From contig NZ_QKWJ01000003.1 in assembly GCF_003353055.1 (NCBI RefSeq), positions 62,001-126,000 of the forward strand: a stretch of DNA of 64,000 nucleotides, read 5' to 3'. The number at the start of each line of letters is the position of its first letter. Position 1 is the stretch's first letter. Shown here one piece after another: positions 27,251-35,430 of this stretch. Below the pieces are notes generated by a model that ran no database searches, was not told the origin of the DNA, and saw only the letters and a list, made by a program, of their open reading frames with translations. Made by a program: the position numbers and the translations under genes. This DNA comes from Cupriavidus lacunae (GTDB lineage: Bacteria; Pseudomonadota; Gammaproteobacteria; Burkholderiales; Burkholderiaceae).

Positions 27251-27278
27251 AAAAAACGCACCCGAAGGTGCGTTTTTT
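27251..27278. terminator. Bidirectional terminator between the PhyH-type gene and erpA
   Basis: AAAAAACGCACC-CGAA-GGTGCGTTTTTT is a 12-bp perfect stem with a tetraloop and A/T runs on both flanks, so it can end transcripts from either side. It lies 15 nt after the dioxygenase stop and 17 nt before the erpA stop. Confidence 0.92.
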
Positions 27279-27295
27279 CCAGGGACCGGGGGAGA

Positions 27296-27664
27296 TCAGA
27301 CCGAGAACGACGAGCCGCAACCACAGGTGGTCGAGGCATTCGGGTTCTTGATCACGAACTGCGCGCCGTTGATGTCTTCCTTGTAGTCGATCTCGGCGCC
27401 GACCAGGTACTGGTAGCTCATCGAGTCGATCAGCAGGGTGACGCCGTTCTTGACCATGGTGGTGTCGTCTTCGTTGACTTCCTCATCGAAGGTGAAGCCA
27501 TACTGGAAGCCGGAGCAGCCGCCGCCCTGCACGAACACGCGCAGTTTCAGTTCGGCATTGCCCTCTTCCTCGATCAACTGCTTGACCTTGTCGGCGGCGC
27601 TGTCGGTAAAGACGAACGGTGCCGGCACGTCCTCGGTAACGGGTGCCTCTGCGACTGCGTTCAT
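27296..27664 (-). CDS. erpA: Iron-sulfur cluster insertion protein ErpA
   Basis: ErpA is an A-type carrier delivering Fe-S clusters to apo-proteins, including isoprenoid-synthesis enzymes, and is often essential. The 122-residue product has the three conserved cysteines C50 ([11 protein letters not shown]), C114 and C116 (TCGCGSSF). The Shine-Dalgarno sequence (AGGAGA) lies in the 18 nt between the ATG and the 3' end of a group II intron. Thus the gene's native leader has been split, and expression must come through the intron or from a promoter within it. Confidence 0.96.
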   Translation of the reverse strand: MNAVAEAPVTEDVPAPFVFTDSAADKVKQLIEEEGNAELKLRVFVQGGGCSGFQYGFTFDEEVNEDDTTMVKNGVTLLIDSMSYQYLVGAEIDYKEDINGAQFVIKNPNASTTCGCGSSFSV

Positions 27665-27723
27665 GGGGTGTTCTCCTGTTTAGTTGGGTAGGGACAGGTC
27701 ATTGCTGACCCATCCCCCCCTAA

Positions 27724-27757
27724 GAACCGTACGTGCGAGTTTCCCCGCATACGGCTC
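27724..27757 (-). ncRNA. Group II intron domain V
   Basis: On the minus strand this 34-nt hairpin begins GAGCCGTATGCGGGGAAACT and closes with CGTACGGTTC, the standard bacterial domain V with the AGC catalytic triad and GNRA-like loop (GGAAAC). It begins 19 nt after the stop codon of the intron protein, the correct position at the end of domain IV. Confidence 0.92.
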
Positions 27758-27776
27758 AAGCCTTTCAAAGTACGGT

Positions 27777-29474
27777 TTATTGTACCGGTTTCACTACGGG
27801 TCTGCCGTGGTGGTGCACTTGCTTGTGGCAATCAGGGTGTAGCAGCACACGATTCCCTAGAGCGTCCGAGCCTCCGTATGTACGGTACTCGATGTGATGG
27901 TCTTCCCATCCTGTCTCTTTGGTGATCTTGCACTCACATACCGCACACAAGCCCCGCTGGGAAATGTAGAGCTTAATCCACTGCTTCCGGTGCGACATGT
28001 TGTTTAACATCCGCTCCTGACGCAGCGTTTCGCCGTATCTTTCCTGCGCTGGGTCGAAGGGGTGATAGCCCCCTCGAACCTTCTTGTGCCTTTGGATAGG
28101 CGTACCCGCAAGGGAATAAAGCCCCACCCATCGGCTATTGCCGCCGTCATCCACGATCGTGGTTCCAAACACCCAACTCCGATCCCCGACTGGCGCGTAG
28201 TACTTCTTCCGCACCCAATCGGTGGTGTTCTGTGGATGTCGCCGTTTCGCCCACCGCCATAGAGCCTTGGATACTGCATACTCCAAGCGGTTGAACGTGG
28301 CCTTCGCAACCACCGGGCTGTGATACTGCGCCCAGCCCCTAAGCATCGGGTTCAGCAAGTTGATGATGTTCACTTGCTTCGCCGTCTTGTTGGCACTGAT
28401 GACCCCTTTCACCTTGCGATAGAACGTTTGCACATTCTTCTTGCTCGGCTTAATGAGCAGCGTTCCCGAATACTTCCGGAAATTCCACCCGAGGAAGTCA
28501 AAGCCATCAGCGATATTGACGATCCGCGTTTTCTCCGTCGATAGCGTCAGCCCCCGTACTGCCAGGAACTGTTCCACCCACGGCTTCACTTCGCTTTCTA
28601 GGATCTCCGGCGTACTGCCAGTGATCACGAAGTCGTCCGCATAGCGCACCACATTCACTTTTAGCTTCTTCGTGTTGACCACGCCCAGTTTAGTCTCGAG
28701 AGACTTAACCAGTTGTCGTTCCAACCCGTTCAGCGCAACGTTTGCCAGAGTGGGGGAAATGATGCCCCCCTGCGGTGTTCCGGCTTTGGTCGCCTGAAGC
28801 TGGCCTTGAAATACCACGCCAGCTTTCAACCACTTCCGAAGGATTGCTTTGTCCATAGGGACATTGCTCTCCAGCCAGTCGTGACTGATATGGTCAAAGC
28901 AGCCTTTGATGTCCGCTTCCAAGATCCATTGGGCCGAAGCCTTTCTGGACAGGTTTAGGAATAGCTGAGACATGGCGTCCGCGGTAGAGCGGTTGATCCG
29001 AAACCCATAAGAGTTCGGATCGCTCGTCCCTTCGGACACCGGCTCCAGGGCCAGCAAATACAGCGCTTGCATGGCTCTGTCCAACATGGTCGGAATGCCC
29101 AAAGGGCGCTCCTTCCCATTGGCCTTGGGGATAAAAACCCTCCGTAGTGGCAAAGGTCTATATCCCCGGCGCTTCAACCGCCCGATGGCTTCCCATCGGG
29201 TTTCAGGCGAGTCCCATTTTTCGCGATCGACGCCTGCCGTTCGCTTACCTTGGTTCTCCGTCACTCGCTTCACTGCCGATGCTTTGGCAGAAAACGAGCG
29301 GGTCAGAGACCGTTGCAAAGTTTTCACCCTGCGCCAATCCCCTTCCTGTGTCGCCTTCGCAATTCGAATCTGCATCTCTTGGACGTTCCGCTCCACGCGG
29401 TGCCAATCAATGGCACCCCAGGTTTGCGGCCCGCCGGAGAGCGCAGATTCATCCTTGCGGATCAATGCTTCCAT
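27777..29474 (-). CDS. ltrA: Group II intron-encoded reverse transcriptase/maturase with HNH endonuclease (LtrA-like)
   Basis: A 565-residue intron-encoded protein for splicing and retrohoming. The reverse transcriptase domain has RVFIPKANGKERPLGIPT (RT2), ILEADIKGCFDHISH (RT3), AGTPQGGIISPTLANVALN (RT4) and the YADD active site at 278-281. A maturase X domain (LLNPMLRGWAQYH) follows. The C-terminal HNH endonuclease has CxxC pairs and His (GLCAVCECK, DHHIEYRTYGG, HPDCHKQVHHHG). All motifs look intact, so the element may be mobile. The ATG follows GGAGAGCAGC. Confidence 0.96.
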   Translation of the reverse strand: MEALIRKDESALSGGPQTWGAIDWHRVERNVQEMQIRIAKATQEGDWRRVKTLQRSLTRSFSAKASAVKRVTENQGKRTAGVDREKWDSPETRWEAIGRLKRRGYRPLPLRRVFIPKANGKERPLGIPTMLDRAMQALYLLALEPVSEGTSDPNSYGFRINRSTADAMSQLFLNLSRKASAQWILEADIKGCFDHISHDWLESNVPMDKAILRKWLKAGVVFQGQLQATKAGTPQGGIISPTLANVALNGLERQLVKSLETKLGVVNTKKLKVNVVRYADDFVITGSTPEILESEVKPWVEQFLAVRGLTLSTEKTRIVNIADGFDFLGWNFRKYSGTLLIKPSKKNVQTFYRKVKGVISANKTAKQVNIINLLNPMLRGWAQYHSPVVAKATFNRLEYAVSKALWRWAKRRHPQNTTDWVRKKYYAPVGDRSWVFGTTIVDDGGNSRWVGLYSLAGTPIQRHKKVRGGYHPFDPAQERYGETLRQERMLNNMSHRKQWIKLYISQRGLCAVCECKITKETGWEDHHIEYRTYGGSDALGNRVLLHPDCHKQVHHHGRPVVKPVQ

Positions 29475-30708
29475 GCTGCTCTCCTATCTTGAGGATCTTC
29501 CCCAACATCAAGAGACAGCACGCCCCTTGAGGGACGTGTTGCCCCTCAAGGGAAGAAAATTTAAACAAGCGAGATTAGTCAGCCGTCCTGCGACGATTGA
29601 CCAGTTGGAATTCTGCCCGCTTTCGCGTGGGATGATGTTTCAATCCCTATCCGAGCCATTACAGCCCGGCATTCGCTTTCTCCAACCTCCCATACCCGCA
29701 CAGCCAACAGCGTTCCTTGCGGTTCGCCTGCCTGAGCCAAACTGCGCTCCGGCAGCCATACGGGCTTACCACGTTCCCTGCGCATTACACGACTGGGTTA
29801 GGGCCTGCCTTTCCGCCGGCGGTTGTATGGCGACGTGTTCCGGCGTACCAGCGGAACAACCAACCGCACACCTTTTGGTTGATGCCTATCAGCAGCTTTG
29901 GCACCTCAATACTGACGACGTTTACCAGCAGTTCACATACGTTGCCCATGCCAGCCAGCCTAGCTCCTCAACCCCAATTGCTGCTCGGAGTCTCTGCCGT
30001 CCAGTCTCACGACTAGGCGACACCCTTGCGGGGGAAACATTGTCAGGAGAGCTTCACACCCCACCGTTACCAGTGACGCATGTCCCCTTAGGCTACTGCT
30101 AGTCGCATAGCAGGTTCTCTATCGAAACACCCTCACAGGCACATTCGACCGAACCATAACGCGCAGAGCTTGCGCTCCGGGACCTCACTTCCTACTTCAT
30201 GTGCTCCCATATTGGCGAGCGCTTGACGGTGGGTGAGCTCTTTCGAGCGCAGACCTCCGTCCCAAGGCGTACAGCGCCGACCCGACTGGTTCGGTTTAAA
30301 TGCCGTATAGCGACTTCGCAACCAAACTGACGTTGCGCAACCGCCCGCACCCTCCGTAGAGGAGGCGTTTACAAAGAAACTCGCCCAAAGGCGAGCGTCC
30401 CCGCCCTTGGGCAATGGCTGGAAATTCATCCAGCAGAAACCAAGCCGCGGGTAACCAATACTCCGGCTCCCGCAGCACATCGGACTCCCCCTGGCTGTTC
30501 GGCTGGGTTCGTCTAAGCAAGAAATTGGTTGGAATTAGACGGTCTGGCCGAAGCCTTTCCGTGTCCCAACAAGGTCGATGCTCCTTACGTTGGAGCTGCC
30601 CGGACACGATAAGTGCGTGTCGCACGATACGCCTGTATTCTAAGCGCTACTGGAAGTTCGTGCCGAAACCCTGCATTTTCAAGGGGTTCCCGGCGTGCAA
30701 GGTGCCAC

Positions 30709-31197
30709 TCAGGCAGCCTTTTCGGTGGGACTGGCGTCGGCAGCGGGGGTTTCGTCTGCGGTGGCGGCAGTGCCATCAGCCGCTTCCGTCACTTCGACAG
30801 CCGGCATAGCCTCGACCAGGTTCGGCAGCGCCTTGATCTCGCCCTGCACCAGTGGCATCAGGCGGCCTTCGACCAGCGCACCCTGGTGCATTTCGAGCGC
30901 CGCATAGCGCACGTCGCCGAGCACCCGCGCATGCGGCTGCAGTTCAAGCAGGTCGGTGGCCTGCACCGGGCCCTTGACGGTGCCGTTCAGCACCAGGTGG
31001 CCGACGCTGATCTCGCCCTCGACCATACCCTTCTCGCTGACCACCAGCATGCTCGGCTTGCCCGGCGCCGCAGTGACGTTGCCGCGCACGCGGCCATCGA
31101 GGCGCAGGCCGCCGGCAAACACCAGGTCGCCGTCGATGGCGGTGTCTTCGCCGATCAGCGTATCGATCGAAAGGCCCTTCTTTTTCGAAAACAGCAT
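30709..31197 (-). CDS. Bactofilin (polymer-forming cytoskeletal protein)
   Basis: Bactofilins are nucleotide-free filament proteins that act as scaffolds for cell-wall enzymes or chromosome partners. The 162-residue product has the DUF583 right-handed beta-helix (about residues 10-110), recognisable from DTLIGEDTAIDGDLVFAGGL, VRGNVTAAP, SEKGMVEGEISVGHLVLNG and AALEMHQGALVEGRLMP. An Ala/Pro/Glu-rich disordered tail follows. The ATG at 31197 has AGGAG eight nt upstream; a GTG three codons earlier is less likely. It lies upstream of erpA, now separated by the group II intron. Confidence 0.9.
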   Translation of the reverse strand: MLFSKKKGLSIDTLIGEDTAIDGDLVFAGGLRLDGRVRGNVTAAPGKPSMLVVSEKGMVEGEISVGHLVLNGTVKGPVQATDLLELQPHARVLGDVRYAALEMHQGALVEGRLMPLVQGEIKALPNLVEAMPAVEVTEAADGTAATADETPAADASPTEKAA

Positions 31198-31378
31198 GAC
31201 TCTCACTCCTCTCTCGTTCGTGCCGAACCCTCCGGCCGCGGCGCATTCGCGCCGGCAAGCTGCACTTGCCGATGGCGACAGGGCGTGATTGTAGCCGCGT
31301 GCAGTCCATACCCCACAAAAGTATGGTCAACCCGCTCGCTTTTTCGGCAGACCAGTGCATTCCCGTACCCTGCGGGCG

Positions 31379-31412
31379 AAAAAAAACCGCACGGCCAGCG
31401 TGCGGTTTTTTC
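31379..31412 (-). terminator. Rho-independent terminator of rplM-rpsI
   Basis: AAAAAACCGCACG-GCCAG-CGTGCGGTTTTTT (31381-31411) is a 13-bp stem. On the minus strand the U-tract follows the stem 43 nt after the rpsI stop. The plus-strand T-run makes it symmetric. Confidence 0.9.
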
Positions 31413-31454
31413 TAGTCTCGCAAGATCCGGCAGGGCCGGACCCGCGAAAACGCA

Positions 31455-31847
31455 TCAGCGCTTCGAGAACTGCTTGCGGCGACGCGCCTTGTGCAGACCG
31501 ACCTTCTTACGTTCGACTTCACGTGCATCGCGCGTGACGTAGCCAGCCTTCGACAGGGTAGGCTTCAGGGTCGCATCGTAGTCGATCAGGGCACGGGTGA
31601 TGCCGTGACGCACTGCACCGGCCTGGCCGGTTTCGCCACCGCCGGTCACGTTGACCTTGATGTCGAACGTTTCAGCGTGAGCGGTCAGTTCCAGCGGCTG
31701 GCGCACGATCATCAGCGAGGTTTCGCGAGCGAAATACTCTTTGATGGGCTTGCCGTTGACGATGATGTCGCCCTTGCCCGACTTGATGAAGACACGTGCC
31801 ACAGCGCTCTTGCGGCGGCCAGTACCGTAATTCCAGTTACCGATCAT
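31455..31847 (-). CDS. rpsI: 30S ribosomal protein S9
   Basis: The 130-residue S9 has the family opening [19 protein letters not shown], the [19 protein letters not shown] core and the C-terminal RRRKQFSKR tail that reaches the P-site tRNA. It begins 12 nt after the rplM stop, forming the universal rplM-rpsI operon. Confidence 0.99.
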   Translation of the reverse strand: MIGNWNYGTGRRKSAVARVFIKSGKGDIIVNGKPIKEYFARETSLMIVRQPLELTAHAETFDIKVNVTGGGETGQAGAVRHGITRALIDYDATLKPTLSKAGYVTRDAREVERKKVGLHKARRRKQFSKR

Positions 31848-31859
31848 GGATTGGCCTCC

Positions 31860-32288
31860 TTAGATTTCCAGCGCCTTGGGCTGCTGCGCTTCATGCGGAT
31901 GCTCAGCTTCGGCGTAAACCTTCAGCTTCTTGATCATCGCGTAGCCCAGCGGACCCTTCGGCAGCATGCCCTTGACAGCCTTCTCCAGGGCACGGCCCGG
32001 GAAACGCTGCTGCATCTTGCCGAACGTCGTTTCGTAGATACCGCCCGGGTAGCCCGAATGGCGATAGTACTTCTTGTCCGTTTCCTTGGTACCCGTGACA
32101 CGCAGCTTGGCTGCATTGACGATGATGATGTAATCACCCGTGTCGACGTGCGGAGTGAATTCCGGCTTGTGCTTGCCGCGCAGACGGCGTGCCACTTCGC
32201 TGGCGACACGGCCGAGGACTTTGTCCGTCGCGTCAATCACGTACCAGTCGCGCTTTACCTCATGAGGCTTGGCGGAAAAGGTCTTCAT
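31860..32288 (-). CDS. rplM: 50S ribosomal protein L13
   Basis: The 142-residue L13 is recognised from [40 protein letters not shown] and [16 protein letters not shown]. It is the first gene of the rplM-rpsI operon, with a clear sigma-70 promoter about 140 nt upstream. Further upstream lies an independent short transcription unit that may be a small RNA. Confidence 0.99.
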   Translation of the reverse strand: MKTFSAKPHEVKRDWYVIDATDKVLGRVASEVARRLRGKHKPEFTPHVDTGDYIIIVNAAKLRVTGTKETDKKYYRHSGYPGGIYETTFGKMQQRFPGRALEKAVKGMLPKGPLGYAMIKKLKVYAEAEHPHEAQQPKALEI

Positions 32289-32425
32289 GATTTTTCCTGA
32301 CTATTAGTTCGTACCCGAAATCCGACTCGCGAAGGCTTGTGCTCGCCCCTGCAAGTCTTGTGGCTGGCCCGTGAAGGCTGGCCTGGTCCTGCTTCTTCTT
32401 CCGCGGGTATGACGGAAAGCCTTCC

Positions 32426-32455
32426 ATTATACTGGCGTCCACGGGGACCGCACAA
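32426..32455 (-). promoter_or_regulatory. Sigma-70 promoter of rplM-rpsI
   Basis: On the minus strand TTGTGC (32450-32455) and TATAAT (32426-32431) are separated by 18 nt. The predicted leader before the rplM ATG is about 130 nt. Confidence 0.75.
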
Positions 32456-32556
32456 GCAAAGCCTGACCTTTTCGTCAAGATCGTTGCAGTTGGCGGCCGA
32501 ACCAGCGCAGCGCAGTGCACTTGGCAACGTGCGGCGCGCGCCGGAGCGTAGGGGCG

Positions 32557-32716
32557 AAAAAAAACCCAAGCCGTTGAGCTTGGGTTTGAATCCACCAAAG
32601 GAGGAGGGTGGAGGAGACACTTGGAGATCGACGGAGAGACTGGCGGGCGGTGCGGCGACCTGGCCCGGAGGCTTCGGTTTCGCACTCTGGCGCGCTGTCA
32701 GCGCCGTCGTTCAATG
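32557..32716 (-). ncRNA. Candidate small RNA (about 160 nt) with own promoter and terminator
   Basis: On the minus strand a promoter (TTGCAT, 16 nt, TATAAT; 32723-32750) should start a transcript near 32716. It ends at a strong intrinsic terminator: stem ACCCAAGC/GCTTGGGT with a 6-nt loop (32564-32585) followed by a U-run of about eight (32557-32564). No credible protein is encoded. The transcript contains two CU-rich tracts, CTCCTCCACC and CCCTCCTCCTTT, which are complementary to Shine-Dalgarno sequences. It could be a trans-acting sRNA or, less likely, a terminated leader of rplM, which has its own promoter downstream. Confidence 0.55.
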
Positions 32717-32722
32717 ATTGGA

Positions 32723-32750
32723 ATTATACCTAGGGTTTATCCGGATGCAA
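32723..32750 (-). promoter_or_regulatory. Sigma-70 promoter of the candidate small RNA
   Basis: On the minus strand TTGCAT (32745-32750) and a perfect TATAAT (32723-32728) are spaced by 16 nt. The 32751-33015 interval beyond it is gene-free, AT-richer sequence with nothing else recognised except a 10-bp palindrome CGTGATCACG near 32960. Confidence 0.7.
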
Positions 32751-33015
32751 GGGGAATCTGCACTACGAAATACGATTTCGCATCATGGAAAGTTGGAAAG
32801 ACCTTGCGAATCTACGCTATTCACTTAAAAATCAATAACTTAGGAAGATGCCTGGCGTGTCACGGATCTGACTGATTAGAGGAAACCCTCGGGATTTCTA
32901 AGGTTATCGGCATCGAAAGCGTGGACTTGACGGTGCCATATACTGAGAATTGCAAGATTCGTGATCACGCGCTTGTGACCGGAAACACACAATATAAACG
33001 ACAGGAACGAACAAA

Positions 33016-33438
33016 ATGGAATGCAAAGTGACATGGATGGGTGCCGACGGCATGAGCTTCGTGGCCCAGACCGGCAGCGGCCATATCGTTGCCATGGACG
33101 GTGCGCCCGAGGGCGGCGGCCATAATCTGGCACCGCGGCCGATGGAAATGGTGCTGCTGGGCACCGGCGGCTGCACCGCCTATGACGTGGTGCTGATCCT
33201 CAAGCGCGGCCGCCAGGACGTCACCGGCTGCAGCGTGCAGCTGCAGGCCGAGCGCGCCGGCGAGGACCCCAAGGTCTTCACCCGCATCAACTTCCATTTT
33301 GTGGTGACCGGCAAGAATCTCAACCCCGCCACGGTCGAGCGCGCGATCAAGCTGTCGCACGAGAAGTACTGCTCGGCGTCGATCATGCTGGCCAAGACGG
33401 CCGAGATCACGCACACGCTGGAAATCGTCGAGGGCTGA
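33016..33438 (+). CDS. OsmC/Ohr family peroxiredoxin-like protein
   Basis: A 140-residue OsmC-family protein, closest in size and pattern to the YhfA-like branch. The two redox cysteines of the family are present: C53 (LLGTGGCTAYDVVLIL) and C119 (SHEKYCSASIML). Such proteins reduce organic hydroperoxides, but the physiological substrate of the YhfA branch is not established. It is convergent with the redox operon on the minus strand. Confidence 0.92.
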   Translation: MECKVTWMGADGMSFVAQTGSGHIVAMDGAPEGGGHNLAPRPMEMVLLGTGGCTAYDVVLILKRGRQDVTGCSVQLQAERAGEDPKVFTRINFHFVVTGKNLNPATVERAIKLSHEKYCSASIMLAKTAEITHTLEIVEG

Positions 33439-33468
33439 CTTCCGGATCCTTCTGCAGGAACGGTGCCG

Positions 33469-33927
33469 TCACGCGCGCCGCACCCTGCGGCCAAGCTGCA
33501 GGTGCAGCCAGAACAGCAGCCCGAGCGTCACGCCTGCAGTCCAGTGCAGCCACTCGGTGATGCTGCGCACGTCCTCGCCATTGAAGTAGTAAAGGCCGTA
33601 GCCGGTCATGACCAGCAACGCCGTGCCGGCGGCGAACAGTCCGCCGGCGAGCCGGTTGCGGCGGCGCATCCAGGCATGGCGGATATGCGCGGACCAGATC
33701 GAGCCCAGCAAGAACATGGCTGCCAGCGCCGCGGCGCCATGTGCCTTCATGCTCCAGGCCATCCAGGGTGCCTGCACCTCCGGTTCGGCCACCAGCCAGC
33801 GCAGCAGCAGCCACGCCGCGCCGGTCAGCAGCAGCAGCCCGAATGCCGCATACAGCGCGATGCGGCGCTGGCGCTGAATACGGAAGGCCTGCCGAGGCGG
33901 GTGCGTCAGGAAATGTCTGTCGTGCAT
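33469..33927 (-). CDS. Four-helix His-rich membrane protein of the redox operon
   Basis: A 152-residue protein with about four membrane helices (IALYAAFGLLLLTGAAWLLL; GAAALAAMFLLGSIWSAHI; LAGGLFAAGTALLVMTGYGL; WLHWTAGVTLGLLFWLHLQL). Histidines cluster in helices 2 and 4, including a His pair 14 residues apart in helix 4, a spacing common in b-type cytochromes. I infer a quinol- or haem-linked electron conduit; no family is assigned with certainty. The ATG at 33927 lies 17 nt after the apbE stop; a longer open frame upstream is an apbE shadow. Confidence 0.8.
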   Translation of the reverse strand: MHDRHFLTHPPRQAFRIQRQRRIALYAAFGLLLLTGAAWLLLRWLVAEPEVQAPWMAWSMKAHGAAALAAMFLLGSIWSAHIRHAWMRRRNRLAGGLFAAGTALLVMTGYGLYYFNGEDVRSITEWLHWTAGVTLGLLFWLHLQLGRRVRRA

Positions 33928-33944
33928 CTCGTCAGGGCTACGGG

Positions 33945-34793
33945 TCAGGAAAATGGAATGGCGCCAGCCGGCAGTGTGCCATCGCCGTAGACCAGCGTAC
34001 AGGCGCCAAGCCTGGCGAGCAGCGGATGCCGGGGCGCGCCGGCCGCCAGCACCACCTTGGTCAGGGCGTCGGCAAGCATACAACTGGGCGCCAGTACGCT
34101 GGCGCCGGCGCTCGCCGGCAACGGCGAACTGCGCGGTCGGCCAGCAATGCGCGGGGCCTGCCCACGCGCGGGCGTCAGGCCGCCGACTGCCGAACTGGCA
34201 ATGGCGGCATTGCGCAGGGTCCAGGCCAGCACCGTGCGCGCCGGCGCACCGGGATCACGCAGTGCCACCTGTGCCGGCACCGCGCCGGCATGACGCATGT
34301 CGCCGCCAGCGTTGACCAGCAAATAGCTGAGCGTCTCTCCGGCTAGTGCGGCTCGCGCGGCCTCGATCGCGCAATCCACCGCATAACCCTTGGCAATCCC
34401 GCCCAGGTCAAGCTGCGCGGGACCATGCCTGAGCACGGTCTCGCCCTCGATGCTCCAGGAGGGCTGGTCGCGCGCCCTATCGGGCTCAACATCGGGCTCA
34501 GCATCGGCCGCCCCACCGTATGCACAATCGAAAGCGCCCTCGCTGGCCGCGTGCAACGTCGCGGCCAGCTCCAGCACGCGCAGCGTGCGCGCATCCACCC
34601 GGACCGGAACCCCGACGGGCGCTGCATTCAGCCGTCCGATATCGCTGGCCGGACTGTGGCGGCTCATCAGTTGATGCACCTGTTCCACGGCCGCAAATGC
34701 AGCCGCCAGGGCCAGCGCAGCCCCGGCACCGCGCGCCTCGATCTCCACCAGGGTGCCCAGCAGCGGGCGGGCGCGGCGCAATCGTTCCGGCAT
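33945..34793 (-). CDS. apbE: FAD:protein FMN transferase (ApbE)
   Basis: ApbE transfers FMN from FAD to a Ser/Thr of target proteins. The 282-residue product has the family motifs: LLGTLVEIEARG at the start, EQVHQLMSRHSPASDIGRLN, the substrate loop LDLGGIAKGYAVDCAIEAA, YLLVNAGGDMRHAG and the late metal site MLADALTKVVL. Unlike most ApbE proteins there is no signal peptide or lipobox after the ATG at 34793, nor in the longer open frame. Its likely substrate, the FMN-binding protein encoded 20 nt upstream, does have one. It sits in the five-gene minus-strand operon. Confidence 0.9.
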   Translation of the reverse strand: MPERLRRARPLLGTLVEIEARGAGAALALAAAFAAVEQVHQLMSRHSPASDIGRLNAAPVGVPVRVDARTLRVLELAATLHAASEGAFDCAYGGAADAEPDVEPDRARDQPSWSIEGETVLRHGPAQLDLGGIAKGYAVDCAIEAARAALAGETLSYLLVNAGGDMRHAGAVPAQVALRDPGAPARTVLAWTLRNAAIASSAVGGLTPARGQAPRIAGRPRSSPLPASAGASVLAPSCMLADALTKVVLAAGAPRHPLLARLGACTLVYGDGTLPAGAIPFS

Positions 34794-34813
34794 GGCGTGA
34801 CGCCCGGCGTCGC

Positions 34814-35371
34814 CTATTGCGGACCCAGCGCCATCTGCGCCATCACGGCGATGCGGCGGATACCGTCGGTGAGGTGGGTGCAGGACAGCGTCGCGCCGCT
34901 GATGTTCTCGATATCGTCGCCGATGCGCAGCGCCGAGCGCGCGGACTTGCCGGTGAACTGACTGCGCCACGGCTTGTTGCGGACTTCATAGCCATGGCTC
35001 TCGCGGTAGGCCAGGATCTCGACGTCGCGGATCTCGCCAGCGGGGGTCAGCGCCACGGCATAGTTGATCAGCTCAAACTTGCCGATCACCGCGTCGGCCA
35101 CCACGTAGCCAAGCAGCTTCGTGCCCTGGCGCGCCTGCCAGATGCGCCAGGCACCCGTCCGGGCCGGGCCACCAGCACGTTCGGCCAGCTGCCTGAGCTG
35201 GTCCGGGTTGAGCGCCACCATCACGGGCGTGAATTCGGTGGCGTCCGCGAACATCTGCTTCTGGCTCTCGGCAACGCTCATGTACTCGGCGGCATGCACG
35301 CTGGTCACGACAAAGCCGCCCGACAGCGCGGCGGTGCAGACAAGCAAGGTGGGAACAGGCTGATAGCGCAT
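34814..35371 (-). CDS. Exported FMN-binding domain protein, predicted ApbE substrate
   Basis: A 185-residue protein with a Sec signal peptide (TLLVCTAALSGGFVVTSVHA, cleavage before AEY). An FMN-binding domain of the NqrC/RnfG type follows. The flavinylation motif is NISGATLS at about 156-163. By analogy with NqrC the acceptor would be the last residue, here Ser163 rather than Thr. No membrane anchor remains after processing, so a soluble periplasmic flavoprotein is predicted. The ATG at 35371 follows AAGGAAG. It is the third gene of the redox operon, after the di-haem protein and the porin. Confidence 0.88.
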   Translation of the reverse strand: MRYQPVPTLLVCTAALSGGFVVTSVHAAEYMSVAESQKQMFADATEFTPVMVALNPDQLRQLAERAGGPARTGAWRIWQARQGTKLLGYVVADAVIGKFELINYAVALTPAGEIRDVEILAYRESHGYEVRNKPWRSQFTGKSARSALRIGDDIENISGATLSCTHLTDGIRRIAVMAQMALGPQ

Positions 35372-35385
35372 TGGTGCTTCCTTGC

Positions 35386-35413
35386 CCCGCACGGCCCAGC
35401 CGGGCCGTGCGGG
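35386..35413. other. Perfect 12-bp hairpin between the porin and FMN-protein genes
   Basis: CCCGCACGGCCC-AGCC-GGGCCGTGCGGG lies 17 nt past the porin stop. It has no U-tract and is inside the operon, so a transcript-stabilising or processing role is more likely than full termination. Confidence 0.6.
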
Positions 35414-35430
35414 AATTGCGGATCAGGGCG

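Larger units (their letters stand above)
27683..30625 (-). mobile_element. Group II intron with intron-encoded protein (about 2.94 kb)
   Basis: The interval carries a reverse transcriptase/maturase gene flanked by recognisable intron RNA. The domain V hairpin is at 27724-27757. A domain VI-like hairpin and the 3' end ...CTACCCAAC (ending with the expected AY) are at 27683. A GTGCG 5' motif is on the minus strand at 30625. Base composition is visibly less GC-rich than the flanks. Removing the interval joins ...GGCGTATC to TAAACAGGAGAACACCCC-ATG of erpA, a natural-looking leader. The 5' boundary is the less certain end: the region before the protein gene is about 1.15 kb, longer than the usual domains I-III, and a start near 30113 (GTGTTTCG) is an alternative. 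29475-30625 holds no gene beyond intron RNA. Confidence 0.8.

Noticed and set aside
30133..30625. Two small open frames in the 5' part of the intron
   Set aside because: They lie in structured intron RNA; one begins at the GTGCG intron motif itself, so they are by-products of RNA sequence.
32621..32875. Plus-strand 84-codon frame preceded by AAAGGAGGAGGG
   Set aside because: The purine tract is the complement of the small RNA's CU-rich tract. The frame starts with TTG, has no hydrophobic core or family likeness, and crosses the minus-strand promoter.
33928..34083. 52-codon N-terminal extension of the four-helix membrane protein
   Set aside because: The extension overlaps apbE, is Arg/Ala-rich, and the ATG at 33927 has normal operon spacing.
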